A DNA stretch of 64,000 nucleotides, taken from JAGNRR01 sp964409905. GTDB lineage: Bacteria > Bacteroidota > Bacteroidia > Chitinophagales > Chitinophagaceae. Below the pieces are notes generated by a model. It worked only from the letters and a program-made list of their open reading frames with translations. It was not told where the DNA came from and searched no databases. Shown here in pieces: positions 27,634-35,506 of the stretch; the stretch's first letter is position 1; each line of letters starts with the position of its first letter. The translations under genes were made by a program, and so were the position numbers. The DNA lies in the NCBI GenBank assembly GCA_964409905.1, contig CAYPET010000011.1:8101-72100 (forward strand). Direction: 5' to 3'.

Positions 27634-27782
27634 AGTATAACCCCGATAGCAATTAAGAATATGAAAATAGAAATGCGATTCATGCCGTGCATTATTTTCA
27701 CATTCACTCCTTTATTCGCTTCAGGGTCTTTTTTCTTTAGGTAAAAATATTCCAACAACTGATCCCAAATTGTGCGTTTCAT
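27612..27782 (-). CDS. DUF6728 family small membrane protein
   Basis: This 56-residue gene runs from the ATG at 27782 to TAA 27612-27614. The protein begins MKRTIWDQLLEYFYLKKKDP, contains KIMHGMNRISIF, and ends in a single membrane helix (FLIAIGVILYRLLF). The pattern of W/F-rich N-terminus, KKKDP, MHGMNRIS and one helix matches DUF6728, a Bacteroidota family of unknown role. Its last 22 bases overlap the end of lpxB on the other strand, and the divergent tRNA-Ala starts 58 nt from its ATG. Confidence 0.8.
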   Translation of the reverse strand: MKRTIWDQLLEYFYLKKKDPEANKGVNVKIMHGMNRISIFIFLIAIGVILYRLLFK

Positions 27783-27821
27783 AGAATACGAAATTACGTT
27801 TTTTGTTTTGTATAATCGGAT

Positions 27822-27829
27822 TATATTTG
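27822..27829 (+). promoter_or_regulatory. -7 promoter element of tRNA-Ala (TATATTTG)
   Basis: TATATTTG lies ten bases before the first base of the tRNA, the spacing expected for a short 5' trailer. Confidence 0.65.
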
Positions 27830-27835
27830 CCGTCC

Positions 27836-27914
<79 letters not shown>

Positions 27915-27920
27915 GAATCG

Positions 27921-27950
27921 AAAGGGACGAAAGTCCCTTTCTTTTATTTT
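27921..27950 (+). terminator. Terminator of tRNA-Ala
   Basis: The 8-bp stem AAAGGGAC/GTCCCTTT has a GAAA tetraloop and is followed by CTTTTATTTT. Confidence 0.85.
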
Positions 27951-27955
27951 AAGCT

Positions 27956-27963
27956 TACTTTTG
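27956..27963 (+). promoter_or_regulatory. -7 promoter element of MscS-like gene (TACTTTTG)
   Basis: TACTTTTG, just after the tRNA terminator, ends nine bases before the channel ATG and supports the start at 27973. Confidence 0.55.
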
Positions 27964-27972
27964 TTGGTACCA

Positions 27973-28878
27973 ATGCAGCACAAAGGCAATAAAATACTGG
28001 ATAACCTTGATAATATTCATACAGATTACAATCGGCTTGATGCCTTTTTGAACTATGATATTTTAAAGATTTCCAACTTTAGTCTCACCCCAGGCAAGAT
28101 TATCCTCATTTTAGTTCTGACAATTTTAACATGGTTGGTTATTCGCACGGTTAAGCGCATTATGATTGGTAAGCGGAATGAGGATGATGTTGAATTTGGA
28201 AGAAGACATAGCATATATATGATTACCCGATATGTGCTTTACGTATTGGCCATAGCCATTACATTGGAAATTGTTGGTATTGGTCTAAATGCATTTTTGG
28301 TTGGGTCTGCTGCGCTGTTGGTCGGGGTAGGTATGGGTCTGCAAAACATTTTCTCTGATTTAATATCGGGTTTGTTTTTGCTTTTTGAACGCCCGATAGA
28401 AATAGGGGATGTAATCGAGGTAGATAACATTGTTGGTAAAATACAAGTTATCAAACTTAGGCACACTGTGGTTTTAGACCGTGATGGAGTGAATCTAATC
28501 GTACCGAATCATAAATTCATTACCGAAAAGGTTATTAATTGGAGTCACAATATTGAAGAACGTCGTTTTATGGTACAAGTCGGGGTGGATTATAATTCTG
28601 ATCCAAAACAAGTTGCCGATATATTACTATCTGTTGCTAAAGAAAATTCGTTTGTCATTATTAATAAGGCCGACTTTGGATCATTTGTTCGCCTTTCTAA
28701 TTTTGGCGATTCTGCATTGGAGTTTCAATTATACTTCTGGTCGCGGCACTCCTTTATCATTGAAAATGTAAAAAGCGACTTAAGATTTAGAATTTTTGAG
28801 GAATTCAAAAAGCATGGCGTCAAGATACCATTTCCACAAAGAGACCTGCATATTCGGAGTGGGGAAATAAAATCCTAA
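27973..28878 (+). CDS. MscS-family mechanosensitive ion channel
   Basis: This 301-residue small-conductance channel releases osmolytes on hypo-osmotic shock. An N-terminal amphipathic region is followed by three helices. The pore helix has the Ala/Gly pattern GSAALLVGVGMGLQNIFSDLISG, and the cytoplasmic beta domain begins FERPIEIGDVIEV and contains VPNHKFITEKVINWS. The frame is open upstream into the tRNA, but the ATG at 27973 follows a promoter box and the tRNA terminator, so the shorter form is right. ychF follows after 25 nt with its own box. Confidence 0.92.
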   Translation: MQHKGNKILDNLDNIHTDYNRLDAFLNYDILKISNFSLTPGKIILILVLTILTWLVIRTVKRIMIGKRNEDDVEFGRRHSIYMITRYVLYVLAIAITLEIVGIGLNAFLVGSAALLVGVGMGLQNIFSDLISGLFLLFERPIEIGDVIEVDNIVGKIQVIKLRHTVVLDRDGVNLIVPNHKFITEKVINWSHNIEERRFMVQVGVDYNSDPKQVADILLSVAKENSFVIINKADFGSFVRLSNFGDSALEFQLYFWSRHSFIIENVKSDLRFRIFEEFKKHGVKIPFPQRDLHIRSGEIKS

Positions 28879-28886
28879 TATATTTG
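28879..28886 (+). promoter_or_regulatory. -7 promoter element of ychF (TATATTTG)
   Basis: TATATTTG begins directly after the MscS stop codon and ends 17 nt before the ychF ATG. Confidence 0.6.
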
Positions 28887-28903
28887 CGCTCAAATAAAAA
28901 ATT

Positions 28904-30004
28904 ATGGGGCTTAAAGTAGGCATAGTAGGACTGCCCAACGTTGGAAAATCTACCTTATTCAATGCAGTGAATCAACAAGCACAAGCGCAAGCGAGCAATT
29001 ATCGCTTTTGTACCATCGACCCAAACGTAGGTCTTGTCGATGTGCCGGATCCGCGTATTGATAAATTAGCAACCCTTGTGAAGCCCGAACGCGTCGTGCC
29101 TACAAGTATTGAATTTGTTGACATCGCAGGTTTGGTAAAAGGGGCAAGTAAAGGCGAAGGTTTGGGGAATAAGTTTTTAGCGAATATCAGAGAAGTAGAC
29201 GCCATTACACATGTAATAAGATGTTTTGAAGATGAAAATATTTTACGTGAAGAAGGTGTGATAAATCCTGTAGGTGACAAAGAAATTATTGACACCGAAT
29301 TGCAACTAAAAGATTTAGAAAGTGTAGAAAAACAAATAGAGCGTAATGCCAAAATAGCCAAGAATGGAGACACCAAGGCAAAGGAATTGTTAGCTGTCTT
29401 AGAGGCATGTAGAGATCATTTAATGGCAGGTAAAAACATTCGCGAAATGGAACAAACCGAAGAGCAACAAAAAATAATAAATGACCTTTTCTTGCTAAGT
29501 GCCAAACCAGTTATTTATGTCGCCAATGTAGATGAAGATGCCATGCTAAGCGGGAATATATATTCTGAAGCATTAAAAGCAGTTGCTGCTGCTGAAGGTA
29601 ATGAAGTGATAGTAATGAATAACAGTATAGAAGCTGATATCAGCGTAATGGAAGATGAAACAGACAAAAAAATGTTTTTGGAAGAGTATAAGCTTACTGA
29701 ACCAGGCCTAGATCGATTAATCAGAAGCGCGTATAGCCTATTAAATCTGATTACGTATTTTACAGCAGGCGTGCAGGAGGTGCGAGCATGGACTATTCAC
29801 CGTGGTTGGAAAGCACCTAAAGCAGCGGGTGTAATTCATACTGATTTTGAAAAAGGCTTTATCAAGGCCGAAGTTATTAGCTATGAAGACTATGTAAATC
29901 TGGGCTCCGAGGCGGCTGCGCGGGATGCAGGAAAATTGCGCATTGAAGGTAAAGAATATATTGTCCAAGATGGTGATGTCATGCATTTCAGGTTTAATGT
30001 GTAA
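28904..30004 (+). CDS. ychF: Redox-regulated ATPase YchF
   Basis: YchF is an Obg-family P-loop NTPase that prefers ATP and associates with ribosomes and stress responses. The 366 residues show P-loop GLPNVGKSTLFNAV, switch region DIAGLVKGASKGEGLGNKFLANIREVD, the altered specificity motif NVDED in place of the GTPase NKxD, and a C-terminal TGS-like domain (YFTAGVQEVRAWTIHRG...). These identify YchF rather than Obg or Era. The DUF6089 gene follows within 25 nt. Confidence 0.96.
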   Translation: MGLKVGIVGLPNVGKSTLFNAVNQQAQAQASNYRFCTIDPNVGLVDVPDPRIDKLATLVKPERVVPTSIEFVDIAGLVKGASKGEGLGNKFLANIREVDAITHVIRCFEDENILREEGVINPVGDKEIIDTELQLKDLESVEKQIERNAKIAKNGDTKAKELLAVLEACRDHLMAGKNIREMEQTEEQQKIINDLFLLSAKPVIYVANVDEDAMLSGNIYSEALKAVAAAEGNEVIVMNNSIEADISVMEDETDKKMFLEEYKLTEPGLDRLIRSAYSLLNLITYFTAGVQEVRAWTIHRGWKAPKAAGVIHTDFEKGFIKAEVISYEDYVNLGSEAAARDAGKLRIEGKEYIVQDGDVMHFRFNV

Positions 30005-30027
30005 ATTAGATGGCTAATACTTCAATT

Positions 30028-30882
30028 ATGAAAAAACTTTTACTACTCTTCATGCTGTTGCCTGTGATTACTGCTCAGGCCCAGCAAAGTATGGATTATG
30101 GACTAAGTATGGGCTTGAGCTCTTATTTGGGCGATTTAAAAGCCACTACCTATCATTTAGATCAAAACAGCCTATCGGGGGGGGCGCAAGGAAGATATAA
30201 TTTTAATGATCGTTTTAGCTTACGTGCAGCTTTCAATTTTGGCACCATAAAGGCCGAGGATGACTTAACCGGCATGACCAAGTTAATGGCTCGAAACCTG
30301 AGCTTTAGATCACGCATTCAGGAGTTTTCATTGATTGGCGAGGCGAATATTTTACGTTTTGGTAGCCATCGAATGAATAAAAAAGGTCGTAATTACTATA
30401 AATTCACACCATTTGTGTTTGGTGGTCTTGCTGTATTTCATTTCAATCCGGAGGCTAAGTATCAGGGTAAGTGGTATGAATTGCAACCTTTAGGTACGGA
30501 AGGGCAGTATGTGCCCGGAAGTCGGGTGAAAGATTACAACCTAACACAAATTTCACTTCCTGTTGGTGTTGGACTTAAGTTTCAATTAGAACCCAATATT
30601 GTTGTTTCCTATGAGATAGGTTGGAGAAAAACATTTACAGATTATTTAGATGACGTTAGCGGCAGTTATTATGATTTCGATGCTATTCGTGCAGCTACCG
30701 GAGATATTGCTGCAACGCTGGCATACCGGGGAGATGAGCTAAATGCAGGGCTCCCTGAGTCTGCAGTAGCTGGTTCGCAAAGAGGAGAGTCTGCCAATGA
30801 CGACTGGTATATTATTAGTTCATTGACTATTTCGTATAAATTTTTTCGGTTACCAAGTGGGAAGTTTAGTTCGAAGTTTTAA
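30028..30882 (+). CDS. DUF6089 outer-membrane beta-barrel protein (second copy)
   Basis: This exported barrel protein of about 284 residues is related to the one at 7702-8547 (shared SYLGDL, NLSFRS, PLGTEGQ, TDYLDDVSGSY). The start at 30028 gives a clean signal peptide MKKLLLLFMLLPVITAQAQ. An in-frame ATG at 30010 would add six polar residues before it and is less likely. Alternating strand pattern and a C-terminal strand (SSLTISYKFFRL) support an outer-membrane barrel. Function unknown. A bidirectional terminator follows. Confidence 0.83.
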   Translation: MKKLLLLFMLLPVITAQAQQSMDYGLSMGLSSYLGDLKATTYHLDQNSLSGGAQGRYNFNDRFSLRAAFNFGTIKAEDDLTGMTKLMARNLSFRSRIQEFSLIGEANILRFGSHRMNKKGRNYYKFTPFVFGGLAVFHFNPEAKYQGKWYELQPLGTEGQYVPGSRVKDYNLTQISLPVGVGLKFQLEPNIVVSYEIGWRKTFTDYLDDVSGSYYDFDAIRAATGDIAATLAYRGDELNAGLPESAVAGSQRGESANDDWYIISSLTISYKFFRLPSGKFSSKF

Positions 30883-30902
30883 TTTCAGCTTTGCACAAAA
30901 TA

Positions 30903-30933
30903 AAAAAGGCCTTCAGCATTTGAAGGCCTTTTT
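30903..30933. terminator. Bidirectional terminator
   Basis: The perfect 12-bp stem AAAAAGGCCTTC/GAAGGCCTTTTT with a 7-nt loop lies between the converging DUF6089 and T9SS-cargo genes. A/T runs on both flanks let it work in both directions. Confidence 0.88.
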
Positions 30934-30950
30934 CTATATACTAATGTGTT

Positions 30951-31958
30951 TTACCTAATAATGATTGGTTCGCTTTTTATCAGTTGGCCATTTTCTAAAA
31001 CAGCAATAATATAATTGCCAGCTACTGTTTTTGAAATATCTACTGATGTTTGGTTTACAACATGCTGACTAACGATATTACCTAAGGTATTGTATATTAT
31101 CAGGTTATTTTGTTTGCTAAAATCCAATCCTTTTATATTCAATTGGCCATCTTGTACAATTGTTGGATAAATGGATAGTTTGCGTGTCGAGTTAAAATTT
31201 ACCGCTACAACGTTAGAGAAATGCATGGAATTGTCAGATCGGATCTCTTGAATGCGATAATAATATTTTTCTACATTTGATAAATTCTTTTCAGTCAATT
31301 GATAATTTTTGCTTCCATCTGCTTGTATTGTAGCGAGTTCTTCAAATTTTTCTGCATCTGTGCTGCGTTGCAAGCTATAGTAATCTACACCATTTTCAGT
31401 AGCAGTCTTAAATTGTAATACAATTTGATTATTTAGTTGTTTCGCAGTCAACCATATTTGATCAATCGGTAACGCAATGTTCGAGCTTGATGTAGTATTC
31501 CATTGAGCCTGAAGGTATCCGCCTGGACGGGCCGCATTGCCAACAGCATCTAGGCTGGCAGCCGTCCCTCCAATGCTTGGCGAATTCCAAACGAGTGAGA
31601 AACTGACTGAGCCCGTTCCGTTCTTTTTAGAATTGTGTCCAGCACTCGTTGCTGGAGTATTGATAACGACATTTGGGCCAGGGCTAGAGAAGCTACCTAT
31701 ATTGGTGCGGATCTGAAAACCGGCACCATTCATTGTAGCATTGGCAACTGTGACTGTAATAGGGTAGGCTGTATTTAAATTGTAAAAAGTGGGTAAGCCA
31801 CTTATGGTTACTGTAGTGGCAGCATTCGGGGAAGGGTTGTGACAGGAGCATCCAGATTGATAAGATGGGAAACCACTGCTGTATGAGGTGTTAATTACAG
31901 TATAGGTGCCTAATGATAAAATTAAAAGTAATGTAGTGAGTAGTGATTTATATTTCAT
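30951..31958 (-). CDS. T9SS-sorted protein with choice-of-anchor V/Reeler-like domain
   Basis: This 335-residue secreted protein starts with a signal peptide (MKYKSLLTTLLLILSLG). Its N-terminal domain carries the unusual CSCH motif (SGCSCHNPSPN) and a beta fold (TVTISGLPTFYNL, GAGFQIRTNIGSF) like the choice-of-anchor V family. A central region has FNIII-like strands (QIVLQFKTATENGVDYYSLQRS). The last ~80 residues are a type A T9SS sorting domain (LSIYPTIVQDGQLNIKG ... GNYIIAVLENGQLIKSEPIIIR). I start at 31958 because the upstream open frame runs into the deoxynucleoside kinase gene. The ligand is unknown. Confidence 0.82.
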   Translation of the reverse strand: MKYKSLLTTLLLILSLGTYTVINTSYSSGFPSYQSGCSCHNPSPNAATTVTISGLPTFYNLNTAYPITVTVANATMNGAGFQIRTNIGSFSSPGPNVVINTPATSAGHNSKKNGTGSVSFSLVWNSPSIGGTAASLDAVGNAARPGGYLQAQWNTTSSSNIALPIDQIWLTAKQLNNQIVLQFKTATENGVDYYSLQRSTDAEKFEELATIQADGSKNYQLTEKNLSNVEKYYYRIQEIRSDNSMHFSNVVAVNFNSTRKLSIYPTIVQDGQLNIKGLDFSKQNNLIIYNTLGNIVSQHVVNQTSVDISKTVAGNYIIAVLENGQLIKSEPIIIR

Positions 31959-32013
31959 AGTTTGACCATTTGGTGAATTAATTATTCTTAAAGGTGCAAA
32001 ATACTGTCGTTTA

Positions 32014-32652
32014 TCAAAAAAGACCATTCACCTCGGCGTTGACCATATTAATGACCTTTGCCAAATCTTCCTTGTTTTCAGCGAAATTTGTTTTGTCAAC
32101 ATCGATAATTAATAGCCTGCCGTCTTTGTAGTTGTCAATCCAGCTATTGTAGTATTCATTCAATCGCTTCAGATAGTCTAAACGGATATTTTCTTCATAC
32201 TCTCTGCCACGTTTTTGAATTTGACCCACAAGGGCGGGAACACTGGCACGTAAGTATATCAGCAAGTCAGGAGGACTGACCATGGATTTTAATGTCATGA
32301 AAAAGTTGCTGTAATTTTCAAAATCACGTTTGCTCATTAGCCCCATTTCATGGAGGTTTGGTGCGAAAATATTGGCATCTTCATAAATGGTTCTGTCCTG
32401 AATCACAGTTTGATCACCCTTGGTGATATCTACCAGATTTTTCAATCGGTTGTTCAAAAAATATATCTGCAGATTAAAACTCCAGCGCGGCATGTCTTTG
32501 TAGAAATCATCCAAATACGGATTGTTTTCTACATCTTCATAGTTTGGAGACCAATTAAAGTGTTTTGCCAATATACTGGTTAGGGTGGTTTTACCTGCCC
32601 CAATATTGCCCGCTACTGCAATATGCTTTATCTGCTTTTTCTTTTTCGACAT
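32014..32652 (-). CDS. Deoxynucleoside kinase
   Basis: This 212-residue salvage kinase of the dCK/dGK/TK2-like family phosphorylates deoxynucleosides. The P-loop is VAGNIGAGKTTL (about residue 13). Also visible are the substrate Glu region PNYEDVENNPYL, the DRTIYED motif with catalytic acid and arginine, and the lid QKRGREYEENIRLDYL. Which base is preferred cannot be read. It is 55 nt upstream of the T9SS cargo gene and 49 nt downstream of trpS on the same strand. Confidence 0.9.
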   Translation of the reverse strand: MSKKKKQIKHIAVAGNIGAGKTTLTSILAKHFNWSPNYEDVENNPYLDDFYKDMPRWSFNLQIYFLNNRLKNLVDITKGDQTVIQDRTIYEDANIFAPNLHEMGLMSKRDFENYSNFFMTLKSMVSPPDLLIYLRASVPALVGQIQKRGREYEENIRLDYLKRLNEYYNSWIDNYKDGRLLIIDVDKTNFAENKEDLAKVINMVNAEVNGLF

Positions 32653-32701
32653 AAATTCCGTGCTAATCTAATCAATAATTTCTAAAAGCGAAATGCATGT
32701 C

Positions 32702-33697
32702 TTAATAATTTATTCCAATACGCTTTCTTGCTTCGGAAAGTGTAACGCTGGCGCTGGCTCTTGCCTTTTCTTTTCCGTCTGACATTATACGTTGTAACAA
32801 AGCAGTATCATTTTGTAAGGCGGCTGCTTTTTCTCTTATTGGTTTTACGAATGCTATCATCTCTTCGGCAAGTTGCTTTTTCATGTCACCGTACCGAATG
32901 GCACAATTGTTATAATCGTTTAAATATTGTTCGTATAGGGATTGGCTAGTAACAAGTTTTAGTAATAAAAAAATATTCTCGATATAATCGGGCATGGCGG
33001 CATTTGGTTCTGTAGGGCCGCTGTCTGTTTTTGCCTTCATGATTTTTTTTCTGATGGTTTCATCATCGTCTGATAAATAAATGGTGGCATTTTCATTCTC
33101 ACTTTTACTCATTTTGCCATTGCCGTCTAAGCTGGGTATTTTTGTAAGATTTTCACCAAAATTGAAGGCAGCGGGCTCCGGAAACATTTCTCCATAACGA
33201 TGATTAAAACGCTGTACAAAATTGCGTGTCATTTCTAAATGTTGTTCTTGATCTTTACCAACTGGTACTTTATTGGCTTTGTGAATTATGATGTCTGCGG
33301 CCATCAAACTTGGATAAGTTAGCAACCCGGCGTTGATATTATTTGGTTGTAGTCTTGCTTTTTCCTTAAATGAAGCTGTTTTTTCTAATTCGCCTTTATA
33401 AGCTAGCATGTTCAGCATTAAATAAAGCTCGGGAATTTCAGGAATGTCACTCTGTACATAGAGCGCTACTTTTTCCGGGTCTAATCCACTGGCAATATTT
33501 TCTGCCAATACCCTATATACATTTGGTCGCAATTCGGCGGGGTTGGGTAAGGTAGTCAGAGCATGATAGTCAGCCACAAAAAAGTAACAGTCATAATCAT
33601 GCTGCATTTTTACATAATTCTGAATAGCTCCAAAATAGTTACCTAAATGAAGAAAACCTGTACTTCTTATTCCACTGACTACAACTTCTTTTTGCAT
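32702..33697 (-). CDS. trpS: Tryptophan-tRNA ligase
   Basis: This class I synthetase charges tRNA-Trp. It has 331 residues with the HIGH-equivalent STGFLHLGNYFGAIQN near the N-terminus, the KMSKS loop (GNGKMSKSENE, about residue 195), and the tryptophan-pocket segment PVGKDQEQHLEMTR. It is 101 nt from the divergent metal-transport operon. No exact TAnnTTTG box precedes it. Confidence 0.96.
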   Translation of the reverse strand: MQKEVVVSGIRSTGFLHLGNYFGAIQNYVKMQHDYDCYFFVADYHALTTLPNPAELRPNVYRVLAENIASGLDPEKVALYVQSDIPEIPELYLMLNMLAYKGELEKTASFKEKARLQPNNINAGLLTYPSLMAADIIIHKANKVPVGKDQEQHLEMTRNFVQRFNHRYGEMFPEPAAFNFGENLTKIPSLDGNGKMSKSENENATIYLSDDDETIRKKIMKAKTDSGPTEPNAAMPDYIENIFLLLKLVTSQSLYEQYLNDYNNCAIRYGDMKKQLAEEMIAFVKPIREKAAALQNDTALLQRIMSDGKEKARASASVTLSEARKRIGINY

Positions 33698-33755
33698 AAT
33701 GCATGCGAATTTACACTCAACAATTTTTTTTATACCGCTTTTAGTTAAAATGCGC

Positions 33756-33763
33756 TACTTTTG
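33756..33763 (+). promoter_or_regulatory. -7 promoter element of metal ABC operon (TACTTTTG)
   Basis: This exact TAnnTTTG match ends 35 nt before the ATG of the binding protein. The palindrome at 33768-33783 begins five bases after it, over the expected transcription start. Confidence 0.6.
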
Positions 33764-33767
33764 TAAA

Positions 33768-33783
33768 GTTAGTATAGGCTAAC
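33768..33783 (+). promoter_or_regulatory. Candidate metal-repressor operator (GTTAG-n6-CTAAC)
   Basis: The imperfect palindrome GTTAGTATAGGCTAAC lies between the -7 box and the binding-protein start. The GTTAG/CTAAC arms resemble the core of DtxR/IdeR-type operators. The operon itself encodes a DtxR-like domain, which makes autoregulation a natural idea; the match is suggestive only. Confidence 0.4.
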
Positions 33784-33798
33784 AATAATTATAGTATA

Positions 33799-34719
33799 AT
33801 GAAAAACCTCATATTGTGTCTTCTGAGTTTGTACTTATTTGCAGGTTGTAAAACTGATACCGCATCACGTATCAATGAAAAATTAACCATCGTTACTACC
33901 ACACAGATGATAGCTGATGTAGTGAAAAATATTGCAGGGGATAAAGCCGAAGTGGTTAGCTTGATGGGTCCGGGGATTGATCCACATTTCTATAAGGCTA
34001 CTCAAGGTGATTTGGTGAAGCTTAATAAAGCAGATGTTATCTTTTATAATGGGTTACATCTGGAAGGTAAAATGCAAGATGTTTTTGAAAGCTATGCCAA
34101 ACAGAAAAATGTAGTGGCCGTATCTGCTGCTATTCCACGCGAAAACTTAATAATTAGTTCACAGCAAGGTAACGAAATCATCTACGACCCTCATATCTGG
34201 CATGCCGTTGATTTGTGGTTATATACCCCAAAGACAATAGCAAATACCCTTGCACAAGTGGATTCTGTCAATGCGGATTTCTATCGGAGGAAAGAATTAG
34301 TATATAAGGAGAAGATGAAAGTTGTTCATAAACGGATTGCTTTGAAAATTGATAGTATACCGCCACAGCAACGATTGTTAATTACCTCTCATGACGCTTT
34401 TCATTATTATGGTCGTACTTACGATATTGAGGTTAAGGGCTTGCAGGGGATATCGACTGTTTCGGAAATTGGTTTAAAAGACATTACGGCAATGGTTGAA
34501 TTAATTATTTCCAGGAAGGTAAAGGCGGTTTTTGTTGAATCTTCTGTCAATGAAAAAAATCTAAAAGCTGTCATTGAAGGTTGTAAACAAAAAGGTCACC
34601 AGGTAACAATAGGAGGAACATTATACTCTGATGCAATGGGTGCTGAAAATACTGCGGAAGGCACCTATTTGGGTATGATTCAATATAACACACAAAAAAT
34701 TCTTGAAGCCTTAAGATGA
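33799..34719 (+). CDS. Metal ABC transporter substrate-binding lipoprotein
   Basis: This 306-residue cluster A-I (TroA/ZnuA/MntA) binding protein captures Mn2+, Zn2+ or Fe2+ outside the inner membrane. The lipobox is at LFAGC. Likely metal ligands are His in GIDPHFY, His in DPHIWHAV, a carboxylate or His around SHDAFHYYGR, and Asp in LYSDAMG. There is no long His-rich loop of the ZnuA kind, which tilts toward manganese or iron. The stop overlaps the ATPase start by four bases. Confidence 0.9.
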   Translation: MKNLILCLLSLYLFAGCKTDTASRINEKLTIVTTTQMIADVVKNIAGDKAEVVSLMGPGIDPHFYKATQGDLVKLNKADVIFYNGLHLEGKMQDVFESYAKQKNVVAVSAAIPRENLIISSQQGNEIIYDPHIWHAVDLWLYTPKTIANTLAQVDSVNADFYRRKELVYKEKMKVVHKRIALKIDSIPPQQRLLITSHDAFHYYGRTYDIEVKGLQGISTVSEIGLKDITAMVELIISRKVKAVFVESSVNEKNLKAVIEGCKQKGHQVTIGGTLYSDAMGAENTAEGTYLGMIQYNTQKILEALR

Positions 34720-35501
34720 TCGTGCAAGTTGAAAACCCCATTCTTGAAGTACATGACTTGACAGTGAGTTATGATAAGAATCCTGTATTATGGAATATTG
34801 ATTTTAGTATTCCCAGCGGTAAGCTTGTAGGTATTATTGGGCCAAATGGGGCAGGGAAATCAACATTGCTAAAAGCAATTATGGGGCTTGTAGATATGCA
34901 AAGTGGATTTGTAAAACTCTTCGACCAGAATTTAAATGATGTTCGTGAGCAAATAGGCTACGTGCCGCAGCGTGAGTCTGTTGATTGGGATTTTCCGGCA
35001 AGTGTTTTGGATGTGGTACTAATGGGTAGGTATGGCAGAAGAGGTTTATTTAATCGCATCACGACCGAAGACAAAGCAATAGCTATGGCATCGTTGCAAA
35101 AAGTCAATATGCAGGAATTTGCCAATAGACAAATTGCACAATTATCCGGTGGGCAACAACAGCGTGTCTTTATCGCAAGATCTTTGGCACAACAGGCTAA
35201 TTTGTATTTGATGGACGAGCCTTTTGCCGGAGTAGATGCTTCTGCGGAAGGCATGATTTTAAAACTTTTGAAAGAAATGCGTAACGAGGATAAAACAATA
35301 CTGGTTGTGCATCATGATTTGCAATCTGCCTTTGAATACTTTGATTGGGTTATTCTGTTGAATATGCGCTTGGTTGCTTCTGGGCCGAAAGAAACTGTTT
35401 TTGAGCCAACGCTCTTACAGGAAACCTATGGAGGCAAATTAACCTTATTGGATAGCTTATCGAATTTTATAAGACAGAAAGGATACCCCATTAAAGGATA
35501 G
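34716..35501 (+). CDS. Metal ABC transporter ATP-binding protein
   Basis: This 261-residue ATPase subunit powers metal import. Walker A is GPNGAGKSTLLKA (about residue 45), the Q-loop is in YVPQRESVDWDFP, the signature is LSGGQQQR, Walker B is LYLMDEPFAG, and the H-loop is VVHHDLQ. The segment RESVDWDFP is characteristic of the MntB/TroB/ZnuC branch. It overlaps the binding-protein gene by four bases and is followed after five bases by the fused permease. Confidence 0.94.
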   Translation: MIVQVENPILEVHDLTVSYDKNPVLWNIDFSIPSGKLVGIIGPNGAGKSTLLKAIMGLVDMQSGFVKLFDQNLNDVREQIGYVPQRESVDWDFPASVLDVVLMGRYGRRGLFNRITTEDKAIAMASLQKVNMQEFANRQIAQLSGGQQQRVFIARSLAQQANLYLMDEPFAGVDASAEGMILKLLKEMRNEDKTILVVHHDLQSAFEYFDWVILLNMRLVASGPKETVFEPTLLQETYGGKLTLLDSLSNFIRQKGYPIKG

Positions 35502-35506
35502 GTACT

